Counted from the stretch's first letter, positions 16,158 to 25,149 are shown. The stretch is DNA of 64,000 bases from Nitrosovibrio sp. Nv6 (GCF_900110495.1 NZ_FODX01000001.1:1240001-1304000); one strand, 5' to 3'. Made by a program: numbers and translations. The notes: a model not told the origin generated them from the sequence alone.

Positions 16158-16718
16158 CTAACTCTTCTTAGTGAGGGAATTCCTTGTGCTGGTTTCTGCT
16201 ACCGTTACTTCGAGCGGATATTTTTTACATACTCGTTGTACCGTCCGTATGTCCATGTCAAAAACCTCTGCGGCCTTCTTTTTGGCGTCGGCTTCATCTT
16301 TAGCCCTTGCAGTTGCGTCGGTGGTTCGATTGCCAGCACCTAGATTTCTGCCGACTGTGTAAGCAATCTCTATATCTCGCTGTTCTATCTCTTTTGATTC
16401 GGGGCGATTAGGGTCACGGGAAGAGCCAAACGCCGCAAGCTTAGCCGTTTCATCTCCCAACAGATATTTTATCGGTTGAATAAGGGATGCCAATGCAATA
16501 CGGTCTAGCGATGTTTCCGTGTCGAGGTTGATTTCGGCGCTCAATGCCTGGGCAATTTGCAACAGTTCGGTCATTGCCCCAACGTCGCCATCCTCTGCAG
16601 CAAAGCAGAGCCTCCGCCTTACTGCGCAGAGTCCGAACTGGTGATCATTCGGATCTACGCCAATCATTTTTCCATCTACCGGGAAATCCTCAAGCGACGG
16701 TTCTTTATCGTTTTCCAT
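16158..16718 (-). CDS. Hypothetical protein with putative C-terminal helix-turn-helix
   Basis: A 186-residue protein starting at ATG 16718, with AGGAAG seven bases upstream. The longer frame to 16853 overlaps the previous gene and is unlikely. The first 120 residues are helical with no known family. The last 60 contain ATARAKDEADAKKKAAEVFD followed by MDIRTVQRVCKKYP, which looks like a helix-turn-helix and would bind DNA. It overlaps the 3' end of the Xis-like gene by 14 bases on the same strand. Confidence 0.55.
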   Translation of the reverse strand: MENDKEPSLEDFPVDGKMIGVDPNDHQFGLCAVRRRLCFAAEDGDVGAMTELLQIAQALSAEINLDTETSLDRIALASLIQPIKYLLGDETAKLAAFGSSRDPNRPESKEIEQRDIEIAYTVGRNLGAGNRTTDATARAKDEADAKKKAAEVFDMDIRTVQRVCKKYPLEVTVAETSTRNSLTKKS

Positions 16719-17046
16719 TTTTTGGCTTCCTGGCAATTGGTGCCCCGATAGGTAAAGGCGAGCTATTGCTCTTGGGGCTCGTCCCTTGCTGGCCGATAGG
16801 TAGAGGTGATCCTGTACGAACTGATTGGCGTTCCCTCGATTCCTTTTCGCCATCTACTTTCTTGTTCACCATCCCTGTTTCTACCCAGTCACGATATCCC
16901 TCAATGCTGATTAAAATGCGTCCGTCAGGTGCTTTTCGCCATACACGGTTTTGAAGCCATGCCCCACGCTTGATTTTGGTGCGAACTGCGTCCTCCGTAT
17001 ACCCAGTGAGCTCACAGAACTTCCAAATTTGCACGTAACCAGTCAT
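16705..17046 (-). CDS. Excisionase-like (Xis) winged-helix protein
   Basis: A 113-residue protein whose first 60 residues fit the small Xis fold: WKFCELTGYTEDAVRTKIKR, then WLQNRVWRKAPDGRILISIEGY. Xis proteins bend DNA at attachment sites and favour excision. The C-terminal 50 residues are Lys/Ser/Pro-rich and contain SPLPIG twice, from an imperfect DNA repeat at about 16747 and 16793. AGGAAG lies 13 bases before ATG 17046, which is somewhat far. The gene is the first after the terminator at 17080-17100. Confidence 0.65.
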   Translation of the reverse strand: MTGYVQIWKFCELTGYTEDAVRTKIKRGAWLQNRVWRKAPDGRILISIEGYRDWVETGMVNKKVDGEKESRERQSVRTGSPLPIGQQGTSPKSNSSPLPIGAPIARKPKNGKR

Positions 17047-17079
17047 GTTCTAGAATTTTCTTCCTGTTTGAGGCGCACT

Positions 17080-17100
17080 AAAAAGGGGCCGAAGCCCCTT
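17080..17100 (-). terminator. Rho-independent terminator
   Basis: On the minus strand AAGGGGC, a TTCG loop and GCCCCTT are followed by a T run. It ends the transcript of the gene at 17112-17375. Confidence 0.85.
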
Positions 17101-17111
17101 CCTGCCAGGCA

Positions 17112-17375
17112 CTAGGCCATCCGTTCATCTCCTATCTTTCCGCACAACTTGATCAAAAGCTCGATCGCGGATCGCTTAATTGGAGCCACAAACACATAAT
17201 GCTTGCTGTCCCATCTGAACCCGGCTTCCATCAAGCGGTTAAAAAGATTCTCGCTAACGTCTAGGTCGGGGGCAGGCGTAAAAAAACGCAGCTTTCTGTC
17301 AGCGGGGGAATATGTTGCTTCGAGGTAAACGGAATCTATTTCTGATGACACGGACGTGCCGGCGGATTTAGGCAT
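17112..17375 (-). CDS. Small protein matching only the N-terminus of DUF3560 proteins
   Basis: An 87-residue protein with ATYSPADRKLRFF ... MEAGFRWDSKHYVFVAPI ... LCGKIGDE. This corresponds to the first 75 residues of DUF3560 proteins common on plasmids and integrative elements. The rest of that family (a long helical region and the DUF3560 body) is missing, so this is either a minimal stand-alone version or a truncated one. ATG 17375 follows AAGGAG with seven bases between; the frame upstream of it is unlikely to be translated. Function unknown. Confidence 0.6.
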   Translation of the reverse strand: MPKSAGTSVSSEIDSVYLEATYSPADRKLRFFTPAPDLDVSENLFNRLMEAGFRWDSKHYVFVAPIKRSAIELLIKLCGKIGDERMA

Positions 17376-17533
17376 GGTATTTCTCCTTGTTAAGTTATTT
17401 AAGTTTTTCCGCCTCCCACTGTCAAATGGGTGGGCGGACACGTGCGGGTTGACAGACCGGAACAAGGACCGGCAGGGATCTCTCCCTCCCACACGAGCCA
17501 CCCGTAAAGCGCATGTTCATGTTTAACGGGCGT

Positions 17534-17556
17534 AAAAAAACCGCTTGATGGCGGTT
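17534..17556 (-). terminator. Rho-independent terminator downstream of integrase
   Basis: AACCGC, a six-base loop and GCGGTT form a stem followed, on the minus strand, by seven T. It is about 90 bases beyond the integrase stop. Confidence 0.75.
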
Positions 17557-17645
17557 GTCCGCCTTGTTTCCCGAGCTGTCAAACCCGGTCCCTGAATTTG
17601 CAGAGGCAAGAACAGTATTGCTCCTATAAATAGGATTGTCAACAA

Positions 17646-18872
17646 CTAAGCAACCTTGCCATGCAGCGGCAATACGTTCGCACCATGCGCCAATCCATCC
17701 AGGTAATCCGCCCAATGCTGCATCATGCGCTTACGCTCGGGCAGATACTCCGCCCGATTATAGGCGCCTCTCACCTCGTTGCGTTCGCAGTGGGCTAGCT
17801 GGCGCTCGATCACATCAGGATTAAAGCCGGTTTCATTAAGAATGGTCGATGCTACCGCCCTGAATCCATGTCCAGTCATCTTGCCCTTGTAGCCCAGGCG
17901 GTACAGGGCAAATAGCATTGTGTTATTGCTGATGGGCTTGTCGCGGTTACGCCCGGGGAATACGAAGCGGCTGCCGCTAGATATCTCCTTAAGTTCTGCC
18001 AGTATTGCAAGCGCCTGCAGCGATAGCGGAACAACATGCTCGGCTTTCATCTTCATGCGCCCGGCTGGGATAACCCACAAGGCGTTGTCCAGATCGAACT
18101 CTACCCACTCCGCTCCTATAAGTTCATTGGTGCGGACGAAGGTTTGCGCAAGCAGCTGCAGGGCAAGGCGTGTTTGCTTGTCGCCGGTTTCGTCATAGCC
18201 AGCAATCGCTCTTAACAGTTCCGGCAACTCCTCGGAACGAACCGCGGCTTGATGCTGTTTCTTATGAGGGGTCAATGCGCCGCGCAAATCGGTTGAGAGG
18301 TTACGGGAGCAGCGTCCGGTAGCAATTCCATAGCGGAACACCTGCCCACACACCTGCAACACCCGATGCGCCAGATCGTACGCCCCACGGGTTTCTATCT
18401 TGCGGATAGTTTGAAGCAGTTCCGGTGCTTCGATCTGGTCGATGGGACGCTTGCCCAGGGTGGGGAAGATATTGCTCTCCAGACGGCGCTTTACATCGCT
18501 GGCATGATGCGGTACCCAAGTATGCACTTGCTTGCCGTACCACTCGCGAGCCACAGCTTCAAAAGAGTTTTCCGCCGCCAATTTTTTTCGCAGGTTTGCA
18601 GCTTTGCGCTCGGCGGAGGGGTCCAGGTCGGCTTGCAACTGCTGGCGCAACTCATCCCGCCTCTTGCGCGCATCGCTCAAGCTGACCTTTGGATATACAC
18701 CGAAGGAAAGGGATTTTTCCTTGCCTGCCTGCCAGTAGCGCATCCTCCAGTACTTACGGCCGTCCTGGTAAACCCATAAATAGAGACCGCCGCCATCGTG
18801 TAGCTTGCGGATCCCAGTGCCATTGCTGGTGGCATTCTTGCACTCGGCAGCAGATAACAGATTGGTAGCCAT
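17646..18872 (-). CDS. P4-type tyrosine recombinase integrase
   Basis: A 408-residue integrase with an N-terminal DUF4102 arm-binding domain (about residues 1-90), a core-binding domain (about 100-200) and the catalytic domain. Catalytic residues are visible: R247 (TFVRTNEL), H335 and R338 (HGFRAV), H361, and the nucleophile Y371 (GAYNRAEY). It lies beside the 3' end of tRNA-Ser(UGA), its predicted target. The ribosome binding site (AAGGGGG) and start region overlap the first arm-type repeat, so the enzyme may regulate its own expression. Length and domain order are complete, so it could still be active. Confidence 0.95.
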   Translation of the reverse strand: MATNLLSAAECKNATSNGTGIRKLHDGGGLYLWVYQDGRKYWRMRYWQAGKEKSLSFGVYPKVSLSDARKRRDELRQQLQADLDPSAERKAANLRKKLAAENSFEAVAREWYGKQVHTWVPHHASDVKRRLESNIFPTLGKRPIDQIEAPELLQTIRKIETRGAYDLAHRVLQVCGQVFRYGIATGRCSRNLSTDLRGALTPHKKQHQAAVRSEELPELLRAIAGYDETGDKQTRLALQLLAQTFVRTNELIGAEWVEFDLDNALWVIPAGRMKMKAEHVVPLSLQALAILAELKEISSGSRFVFPGRNRDKPISNNTMLFALYRLGYKGKMTGHGFRAVASTILNETGFNPDVIERQLAHCERNEVRGAYNRAEYLPERKRMMQHWADYLDGLAHGANVLPLHGKVA

Positions 18873-18873
18873 T

Positions 18874-18940
18874 CGTGGTAACCCCCTTGTCGTGGTAATT
18901 TTTCACCGTGGTAAGTTTGTTACCACGGAAATTACCACGG
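18874..18940. promoter_or_regulatory. Right arm-type integrase sites and integrase control region
   Basis: Five copies of (G/A)TTACCACG or its complement, at 18874, 18891, 18907, 18919 and 18931. Three point one way and two the other. The first overlaps the translation start region of the integrase. Confidence 0.65.
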
Positions 18941-19053
18941 TTTCAGCTCGGACTCAAGCGGATGTTACCGGACTGTTGCGGACTATAAAACGGGGAAAGT
19001 CTACTGAAATTCAGGTACTTCTGAACGTTGGCGGATGGATTCGGATGTCATTC

Positions 19054-19143
19054 TGGCGGAGGCGGTGAGATTCGAACTCACGGTAGAGTTGCCCCTACGG
19101 CAGTTTTCAAGACTGCTGCCTTAAACCGCTCGGCCACGCCTCC
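19054..19143 (-). tRNA. tRNA-Ser(UGA)
   Basis: The minus strand folds as a class II tRNA with acceptor GGAGGCG, a long variable arm and anticodon loop CTTGAAA (anticodon TGA). The T-loop is TTCGAATCT, and the 3' end has an encoded CCA at 19054-19056. Its 3' end is the attachment site of the 12-kb element. Confidence 0.96.
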
Positions 19144-19280
19144 TAACGCTGAGGCGAAGAATAATACCTTTTTGAGCCTTACTTTGCCAGTAAAGGACGC
19201 GCCCGGAATGTTACGATTGCAACTTTCCCTAAACATGAGTAGTCTTACACACGTATCAGTTCGTCAACCAAGGAGACGTC

Positions 19281-19976
19281 ATGCAACCTGAACTACGATA
19301 TTCCAGCCGAACCGCGCAAACGGGACTTGCTCTCGGCCGCAACAAGGTTCTGCGCAATACTTACTGGATGCTTGGCTTGACCATGATTCCGACGCTGTTC
19401 GGCGCCATGATTGGGATGAGCACCAATTTCGCTTTCCTCGCACAAGCGCCGATCATGGGTCCGCTGGTAATGCTGGCGGTCATGATGGGTCTGCTGTTTG
19501 GGGTGAGCGCCACACGCAACAGCATGATGGGGATCGCGCTGCTGTTTTTGTTCACTTTCGTCGCTGGCTGGTGGTTAGGCCCGATGCTGCAATATGCTCT
19601 TCATTTCAAGAACGGTGCGCAAATTATCGGAACCGCTGCCGCAGGGACCGGAATGATCTTCTTCACGCTGGCAGGGATAGCCACGGTGACTAAGAAGGAT
19701 TTCGGCTTTATGCAGAACTTCCTGTTTGTGGGGCTTGTGCTGCTGATCATCGCTTCCGTTGCCAACCTGTTCTTCGCCGTACCGGCAGCCTCACTCGCCA
19801 TCTCGGCAGTTGCCGTGCTGCTGTTTTCCGGCTTTATTCTGTTTGACGTAAGTCGGATCGTTAACGGTGGGGAGACCAATTACGTGATGGCGACGATGGG
19901 TATCTATCTCAGCCTGTACAACCTTTTCACCAGCTTGCTGCACCTGTTGTTGGCTTTCTCAGGTGAAAGAGACTGA
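19281..19976 (+). CDS. Bax inhibitor-1/YccA family membrane protein
   Basis: A 231-residue inner membrane protein with seven predicted hydrophobic segments and the family's C-terminal pattern (FILFDVSRIVNGGETNYV, then a final helix). YccA in E. coli modulates the FtsH protease; other members leak calcium in a pH-dependent way. Which of these applies here is not known. AAGGAG seven bases before ATG 19281 fixes the start. The gene is the first one outside the tRNA-Ser element and ends at a strong terminator. Confidence 0.92.
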   Translation: MQPELRYSSRTAQTGLALGRNKVLRNTYWMLGLTMIPTLFGAMIGMSTNFAFLAQAPIMGPLVMLAVMMGLLFGVSATRNSMMGIALLFLFTFVAGWWLGPMLQYALHFKNGAQIIGTAAAGTGMIFFTLAGIATVTKKDFGFMQNFLFVGLVLLIIASVANLFFAVPAASLAISAVAVLLFSGFILFDVSRIVNGGETNYVMATMGIYLSLYNLFTSLLHLLLAFSGERD

Positions 19977-20002
19977 CGCTGGAAACATTTGCTAAGCAGG
20001 AT

Positions 20003-20031
20003 AAGGGCGGCTGACAACAGCCGCCCTTTTT
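20003..20031 (+). terminator. Rho-independent terminator after the Bax1-I gene
   Basis: AAGGGCGGCTG, a short ACAA loop and CAGCCGCCCTT followed by T. It also runs into the 3' end of the convergent rlmD gene. Confidence 0.9.
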
Positions 20032-21362
20032 CATTTGTGCTCTCTTGTTTCAACAGTTTCTTTCTCAAACAGCGCAATGGACTCAACATGTGCGGTATGA
20101 GGAAACATGTTTACGATGCCTGCAGCCTTCAATGAATATCCGTTTCGGTGCACCAGTACACCTGCATCACGAGCCAGCGTGGCCGGATTGCAGGATACAT
20201 AAACGATCCGCCGGGGCCTGATCTCTTCTTCTGCAAGGGAAGTAACCACAGCGATTGCACCTTCCCGTGGCGGGTCGATCAGCATCTTGTCGAAATACCC
20301 CTGCTTTTGCATCCAGGTTTCATCTATATCAAACAGGTTGGTTTCGATGAATTGCGTATTTCGCCCAAGCCCATTGCGTTTCGAATTTTCGCTGGCGCGG
20401 CGAACCATGGCCGCGCCTCCCTCAAAACCTACTACGTCCGCGCCGCGCCGTGCGATCGGGAGAGTGAAATTTCCCAATCCGCAAAATAAATCCGCGATGC
20501 GCTCCGCCGGTTGAGGATCGAGCAGATTCAGCGCGCGCCTTACCAGTACCCGATTCATGGAAGGATTCACCTGGGTAAATTCGGTAGGATTAAACGGCAT
20601 AACGATATCGAATTCCGGCAGGGTATAATTCAGTTCAGCCGCGTCTTTCGGATAAAAAGGATAGGCAGTCTCGGGACCGCCGGGCTGCAAGAAAAACTGA
20701 ATGTGATGCTGATCGGCAAAGTCCTTGAGTAATGCTTCGTCTTGCGGAGTCAACGGTTCGAGAATGCGCAAAACCAGCACGTCTACATCCTCGCCCAGCG
20801 ACACTTCAATCTGAGGGAGACGTTGACGGATAGACAGCCTTTCCACCAGCTTCCGCAAAGGCATGATAAGCTTTGAAATGCGCGAAGGCATGATTTCGCA
20901 AGCTTGCATGTCGACCACGAAACTGCTGCGCTTTTCGCGAAAGCCCACCAGCACCGCATTTTTTTTGGCGACATAGCGCACCGATAATCGTGCGCGGTAT
21001 CGATAGCCCCAGGCCGATCCATATACAGCCGGCAATATCAGTTCCGGCTCGACCTTGCCGATATGCCTGAGATTATCTTCCAGAACGCGCTGCTTCGCCG
21101 CCACCTGCGAACGAACGTCCATATGCTGCAGGCTGCATCCGCCGCATATGTCGAAATAGCGGCATTGTGGCGCTACCCGTGCAAATCCCGACTTGAGGAT
21201 TCGCCCAACCTGTGCCAGTTCAAAGCTTGATTTCTTTCGATATGCGTTATAGGTAACCAGTTCACCCGGCAGCGCGCCCTCGATAAAAATGACTTTGCCT
21301 TCCACATGGGCAACGCCACGGCCTTCCTGATCAAGGGATTCGATGACAACGGGGACAGGCAT
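20031..21362 (-). CDS. rlmD: 23S rRNA (uracil-1939-C5)-methyltransferase
   Basis: RlmD (RumA) methylates U1939 of 23S rRNA using SAM and carries a 4Fe-4S cluster. The 443-residue product has an N-terminal TRAM domain (about residues 1-60). The cluster cysteines are C67, C73, C76 ([10 protein letters not shown]) and C155 (DMQACEIMP). The methyltransferase core contains [24 protein letters not shown] and the catalytic SCNP. The gene is convergent with the Bax1-I gene, and their ends meet at the terminator. Confidence 0.95.
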   Translation of the reverse strand: MPVPVVIESLDQEGRGVAHVEGKVIFIEGALPGELVTYNAYRKKSSFELAQVGRILKSGFARVAPQCRYFDICGGCSLQHMDVRSQVAAKQRVLEDNLRHIGKVEPELILPAVYGSAWGYRYRARLSVRYVAKKNAVLVGFREKRSSFVVDMQACEIMPSRISKLIMPLRKLVERLSIRQRLPQIEVSLGEDVDVLVLRILEPLTPQDEALLKDFADQHHIQFFLQPGGPETAYPFYPKDAAELNYTLPEFDIVMPFNPTEFTQVNPSMNRVLVRRALNLLDPQPAERIADLFCGLGNFTLPIARRGADVVGFEGGAAMVRRASENSKRNGLGRNTQFIETNLFDIDETWMQKQGYFDKMLIDPPREGAIAVVTSLAEEEIRPRRIVYVSCNPATLARDAGVLVHRNGYSLKAAGIVNMFPHTAHVESIALFEKETVETREHK

Positions 21363-21436
21363 ATTTGCGGTAGACCGTTCCTGAAGTCGGGAACAAGCGT
21401 AAATCGGCTATTGATCCGACGGGCAGACAATACAAA

Positions 21437-21490
21437 CGTCATACCAGCGGAAGCTGGTATCCAGCGGCCAGCGGAAACCGGCATCCAATG
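21437..21490. repeat. REP-like intergenic palindromic repeat
   Basis: ATACCAGC-GGAA-GCTGGTAT is a perfect hairpin, followed by a diverged second unit (CCAGCGGAAACCGGCATCCA). This resembles the widespread 'GTCATTCCGGCGGAAGCCGG' type of intergenic repeat. Confidence 0.6.
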
Positions 21491-21541
21491 GCGTGCAATG
21501 CATACCACTGTTGGTTCGGACTGGATTCCGGGTAAAGTCGT

Positions 21542-22339
21542 TCAAAGTATTTTCTCGCCGGACAAATAGGACCACTGGCCGAGGAATTCCTGCCAGTGAG
21601 GTTCGGTAGACTTGCTCAAGGTGAGCCGCACCAACTCGCATTCGCGCTGATACTGTTCGTTGTCAAAAACTCCTCGCATGAGCTGGAAGCGCAAAAATAC
21701 AAGATAGGTATTCACCACATCCGTTTCACAATAGTTGCGGATAGCGGCGATCTCGCCATTCTGGAACGCGCTCCATACCTGAGAACCGTCCATCCCGAGC
21801 TTTCCGGGAAAGCCCATCAATTTCACCAACTCGTCCAGCGGCACGTTGGCGCGCGGCTGATACAGCGCGAGTATATCCATCAGGTCGAGATGGCGCGTAT
21901 GGTAGCGGCTAAGATAGTTGTTCCATTTGAAGTCGCGGTCATCATCACCCATATCCCAGTAGCGGCGCGCCTGAAGGCCATGGATCAGGCTGCGATAATG
22001 AAGCACCGGCAGATCGAAGCCGCCGCCATTCCAGGAAACCAGCTGAGGAGTGTATTTCTCTATCCCTTCGAAGAAGCGGCGGATGAGTTCCGCTTCTGAA
22101 TCCAAGGGATTCCCCAAGGACCACACGCGAAAATCATTTTTGTCGCGCAGCACGCATGAAATTGCCACAATCCTCTGTATATGCAATTGGAGAAAATCAT
22201 TGCCGATAGCCTGGCGGCGGGACTGAAACGCCATCTCGGCAATATCGGCCGGCGCAAGCTGCGGAGGGAGATTGTAAAGCCTGCGCAATCCCTCAATATC
22301 GGGAACGGTTTCGATATCGAAAACCAGTATGGGTATCAC
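21542..22339 (-). CDS. 3'-5' exonuclease, PolB-like DEDDy family
   Basis: A 265-residue RNase H-like fold. The exonuclease motifs are FDIETVPD (Exo I), SWNGGGFDLPVL (Exo II) and YCETDVVNTYL (Exo III, DEDDy type). The family is usually annotated as predicted PolB-like 3'-5' exonuclease and has no polymerase domain attached. It lies downstream of ydbH-ynbE-ydbL on the same strand with a 60-base gap. Its DNA substrate is unknown. Confidence 0.85.
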   Translation of the reverse strand: MIPILVFDIETVPDIEGLRRLYNLPPQLAPADIAEMAFQSRRQAIGNDFLQLHIQRIVAISCVLRDKNDFRVWSLGNPLDSEAELIRRFFEGIEKYTPQLVSWNGGGFDLPVLHYRSLIHGLQARRYWDMGDDDRDFKWNNYLSRYHTRHLDLMDILALYQPRANVPLDELVKLMGFPGKLGMDGSQVWSAFQNGEIAAIRNYCETDVVNTYLVFLRFQLMRGVFDNEQYQRECELVRLTLSKSTEPHWQEFLGQWSYLSGEKIL

Positions 22340-22398
22340 GAGAGGGGCTTCAAAGGGAATTTGTGAGCGATGAGTTTACAAGGCTGTAGGATGCGGGC

Positions 22399-22827
22399 CT
22401 ATTTCCTGACCCAGGAGCCGCTTGCGTTCTGATACCACCACCCTGACCGGGCCAATTCAATCCAGCGCTGGCCGAAAGTGGAGCGAATATCCGCTTCCCA
22501 TTCAGGATGGCTGTTGGCGCGGGCGATTTCACGGTAAAGCGCGTTTCTGTCCTGGTTTTCAGCGGCGATCAAGGCGCTGACGGGTTGGCGCGCCGATAAT
22601 GGCAACGCAGTGGCGTCGTGCATGGCGATAAGCCCATCACGCGTGAGTCCTATCGCGCCTTTCGCATAATAAGGCTCGAGCTGGTTGTGGCGCTGCTGCA
22701 TGCTCTGCTTGAGACTCGCAATCGCCGGGGTATCGATTTCGATGTTTGCCTGGGTATAGCCAGGAAGCGGCATCAATGACAGCAGGATCAGCAGCATCAA
22801 ACGGAAGAGAACGACTGGGTTAGCCAT
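22399..22827 (-). CDS. ydbL: YdbL family protein (DUF1318)
   Basis: A 142-residue periplasmic protein with a signal peptide (hydrophobic core at residues 7-20) and the YdbL/DUF1318 domain, which ends in FGQRWIELARSGWWYQNASG. In E. coli, YdbH, YnbE and YdbL are encoded together; YdbH and YnbE form an envelope-spanning phospholipid transport bridge and YdbL modulates it. The same three genes are consecutive here, 11 and 7 bases apart. Confidence 0.9.
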   Translation of the reverse strand: MANPVVLFRLMLLILLSLMPLPGYTQANIEIDTPAIASLKQSMQQRHNQLEPYYAKGAIGLTRDGLIAMHDATALPLSARQPVSALIAAENQDRNALYREIARANSHPEWEADIRSTFGQRWIELARSGWWYQNASGSWVRK

Positions 22828-22838
22828 GATATTCGCCT

Positions 22839-23072
22839 TTACTGTTGCGGTTGCTGCGGCTGTATAGCGGGTTGGGAAGACGGTTCGGAAGGCGCGGATT
22901 TATCCATCCCTCCACTCTCTCCGGGTTTCTTCAGTTGCCACACTTCTTCGATTATCTTGTCCGCTGCTTTTTCGGCAGCCGCCGCAGGAAAATAAATATT
23001 AATGGTGACGCATCCCGCTAGCAACGAACCGGCCAATGTGAGCAAGCCCACGTGAAAAAAATTATTCTTCAT
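22839..23072 (-). CDS. ynbE: YnbE-like outer membrane lipoprotein
   Basis: A 77-residue lipoprotein with a signal peptide ending in the lipobox LLAGC. The mature protein starts CVTINIYFPAAAAEKAADKI, the YnbE hallmark. The C-terminal tail is Pro/Gln-rich and longer than in E. coli YnbE. It is predicted to partner YdbH in a beta-sheet bridge between inner and outer membrane. The gene is in an operon between ydbH and ydbL. Confidence 0.9.
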   Translation of the reverse strand: MKNNFFHVGLLTLAGSLLAGCVTINIYFPAAAAEKAADKIIEEVWQLKKPGESGGMDKSAPSEPSSQPAIQPQQPQQ

Positions 23073-23079
23073 ATTTACC

Positions 23080-25149
23080 CTACTGAAAGACAGGCTTTGC
23101 GTCTGCGTGAGTGATCCGCTGCAGGCGGTTCACCAATTCCCACCAGTCCACCTCGCGATTATAGCCTATCACCGTAATAGCCGGAATTCCGCCACCCTTG
23201 ACGATAAGGTAACCATGCTGCAAGGGCTCCGACTCTATCCCGCCCATGCGGCAGATCCCGTTGCGCAATGAGCAGCTCCAGCCAATTTTCGAGTAACCGA
23301 AATCATCAAAAAAATGCAGGAAACTGCGCTGGATTGCGGCTGCAGCTCCAAACCCTCCCAGAGAGGAGATATTCTGCACTGCGGCCTGGCTGATGCGGCG
23401 TGGATAATTGCCTGGACTGCTCATGAGGCTTGCATCAAACTTTACCGGTTTCCAGTTAAAAAGCTCAAGATCATGCACTGCCACATCCACGCGTCCCTGA
23501 ATTTTGCCGAACGAAAACGTACCCGTAAGCAGATTGAGATCGAGATTGCGCATATCCACATCTGCCATGAGTGATGCCGCAGGTCCAAAGGGGTCCAGCA
23601 CCTTCAGATTCCATAACAATGCCGTGCCGTCAAATACCTTGAAAAGCAAGGCGCCCTGCACTTCGACGGTTGAGCCATTGTAGCTTACCATGGGTATTTC
23701 GCCGGACAACGTGCCTTGCATTGGCTGGGCGCCGAGTGCTTCGGTCAACTTTTGCATGGATACGGGCGCAAGCCCTCCACTGAATTGCCATCGCCAGCCC
23801 TGTAGCTTACCGTCGGCTTGCGGCGATGCGCTGAAGTTCTCAAGAGTAAGTTCCCCGTCAAGCACAGGCATCGTCAATCGCGGGATACTGAAATTCAACC
23901 CGTCCATTACCAGCGGAATATGCAGTTGGCCTATTGGTATCCGGCCTAGCTCGCCGCTCTGGATATGGATATCCGCTTTCGTCGGCTCGTGGATCTTGTC
24001 CGCTCCCTGAACCTCCCACGGTATACGGGCATTAACGCCGCGAAATGCGAAGCGCCCGCGCTCATCTTCCACCGATACATCGTGCAAATTGATATGAAGC
24101 AATTCGTGGGCGCTGTTTCGGTAACGCCATTTGATTCCCGCGTGTCCGGCAGCTTTCAATTCGGCAAATGGAGTATTCACGAAGAACGGTTTCAGCACTT
24201 GGCTGAACAGCATGGATAACTTCAGGTTGTCAGCACTCAAATCGAAATCACGCACCGTGTTCGCTGGCCGCTCTATCACACCCGATAAATCCACCTCGCC
24301 GATACCCGAGAGCAAAAGTTTACCGTCGAGAATGCGGATGATGTTTTCATTCAGTTCGCCACTCGCACTCAGACGCTGACCCTGGCCCGCGAAATAAAGC
24401 GGCTGCCAGAACACTTCGCCGCGCGGCCAACTCGCATCCGCCTGCCATTTCCATAAATGAGCCTTCTCGCTGGCATCGCGCTGGGCCTTCACATTGATTT
24501 GGCCGCTGATATCCTCGCCGGCATGCAAACCGCTGGCATCGCTGAATGTCAGCCCATCCACCGCCAGATCTGCTTCAATTCCAGCAAGGCCGTCCGCATC
24601 GCCGTGCAGCTTGACGGCGCCATTGATTTTTCCCTTTCCCGTGACGGGAGTGGATAAAATTTCTTTTTCACCAATCGGCACAAATTCCGCAATACGCGCG
24701 GCATTCCCGTTTGCAATGGTCAGCATGCCCTCCCAAATGGGCTTTCCCCACTGCACAGATAGCCTCCAGTCCTCGCTGCCCTCATTGGATGCGGTTCGGA
24801 TTTTTATGTCGAGAGTCTTATGGCGGGAAGAAAACCGGAATGACACAGGCAATGGTGCCGAGCTGGCAAGCCTCAGCACGCCCTCATCACAACGGATCAA
24901 ACCGTCGGCAACCTGAAACTTGTGGCAGGAAAAGCGCAAATCACGCCAAACTTTTCCCTGTACCGCGACCTCGCCCAACTGCACTTCCAGCAATGATGCT
25001 TTTGGACCTGTCAGGCTGGCTTGAATCCCTTTTGCATTTAAAAAGGGACTTCGAACGTCATCGACGGAAAGGGTAATTGCAGGATCGGCATGTGCGGAAA
25101 AGGTAGCAGCAAGGAACGCTGGCAATATGATGACGAGCAGCTTTATCAT
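23080..25149 (-). CDS. ydbH: YdbH family AsmA-like intermembrane protein
   Basis: A 689-residue protein with one N-terminal signal or anchor segment and a long beta-rich body characteristic of the AsmA-like YdbH family. The C-terminal third contains DVDMRNLDLNLLTGTFSFGK, GNYPRRISQAAVQNISSLGG and the DDFGYSKIGWSC segment typical of the family. It is predicted to form a hydrophobic groove that carries phospholipids across the periplasm, together with YnbE. It is the first gene of the ydbH-ynbE-ydbL operon. Confidence 0.88.
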   Translation of the reverse strand: MIKLLVIILPAFLAATFSAHADPAITLSVDDVRSPFLNAKGIQASLTGPKASLLEVQLGEVAVQGKVWRDLRFSCHKFQVADGLIRCDEGVLRLASSAPLPVSFRFSSRHKTLDIKIRTASNEGSEDWRLSVQWGKPIWEGMLTIANGNAARIAEFVPIGEKEILSTPVTGKGKINGAVKLHGDADGLAGIEADLAVDGLTFSDASGLHAGEDISGQINVKAQRDASEKAHLWKWQADASWPRGEVFWQPLYFAGQGQRLSASGELNENIIRILDGKLLLSGIGEVDLSGVIERPANTVRDFDLSADNLKLSMLFSQVLKPFFVNTPFAELKAAGHAGIKWRYRNSAHELLHINLHDVSVEDERGRFAFRGVNARIPWEVQGADKIHEPTKADIHIQSGELGRIPIGQLHIPLVMDGLNFSIPRLTMPVLDGELTLENFSASPQADGKLQGWRWQFSGGLAPVSMQKLTEALGAQPMQGTLSGEIPMVSYNGSTVEVQGALLFKVFDGTALLWNLKVLDPFGPAASLMADVDMRNLDLNLLTGTFSFGKIQGRVDVAVHDLELFNWKPVKFDASLMSSPGNYPRRISQAAVQNISSLGGFGAAAAIQRSFLHFFDDFGYSKIGWSCSLRNGICRMGGIESEPLQHGYLIVKGGGIPAITVIGYNREVDWWELVNRLQRITHADAKPVFQ

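Larger units (their letters stand above)
6909..19056. mobile_element. Integrated genetic element of about 12.1 kb in tRNA-Ser(UGA)
   Basis: The right end is the 3' end of tRNA-Ser, with a P4-type integrase reading away from the tRNA. The left end has a degraded copy of the tRNA 3' end at 6909-6927. Both ends carry copies of GTTACCACG just inside the boundary, as expected for integrase arm-type sites. Inside are an AlpA-like regulator, a RepA-like helicase, a possible Xis, an origin-like repeat array, short phage-like genes and a defence-like block. No capsid, packaging or conjugation genes were seen, so it resembles a satellite-type or plasmid-derived integrative element rather than a full prophage. 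Several genes are broken, which suggests old residence. Confidence 0.8.
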
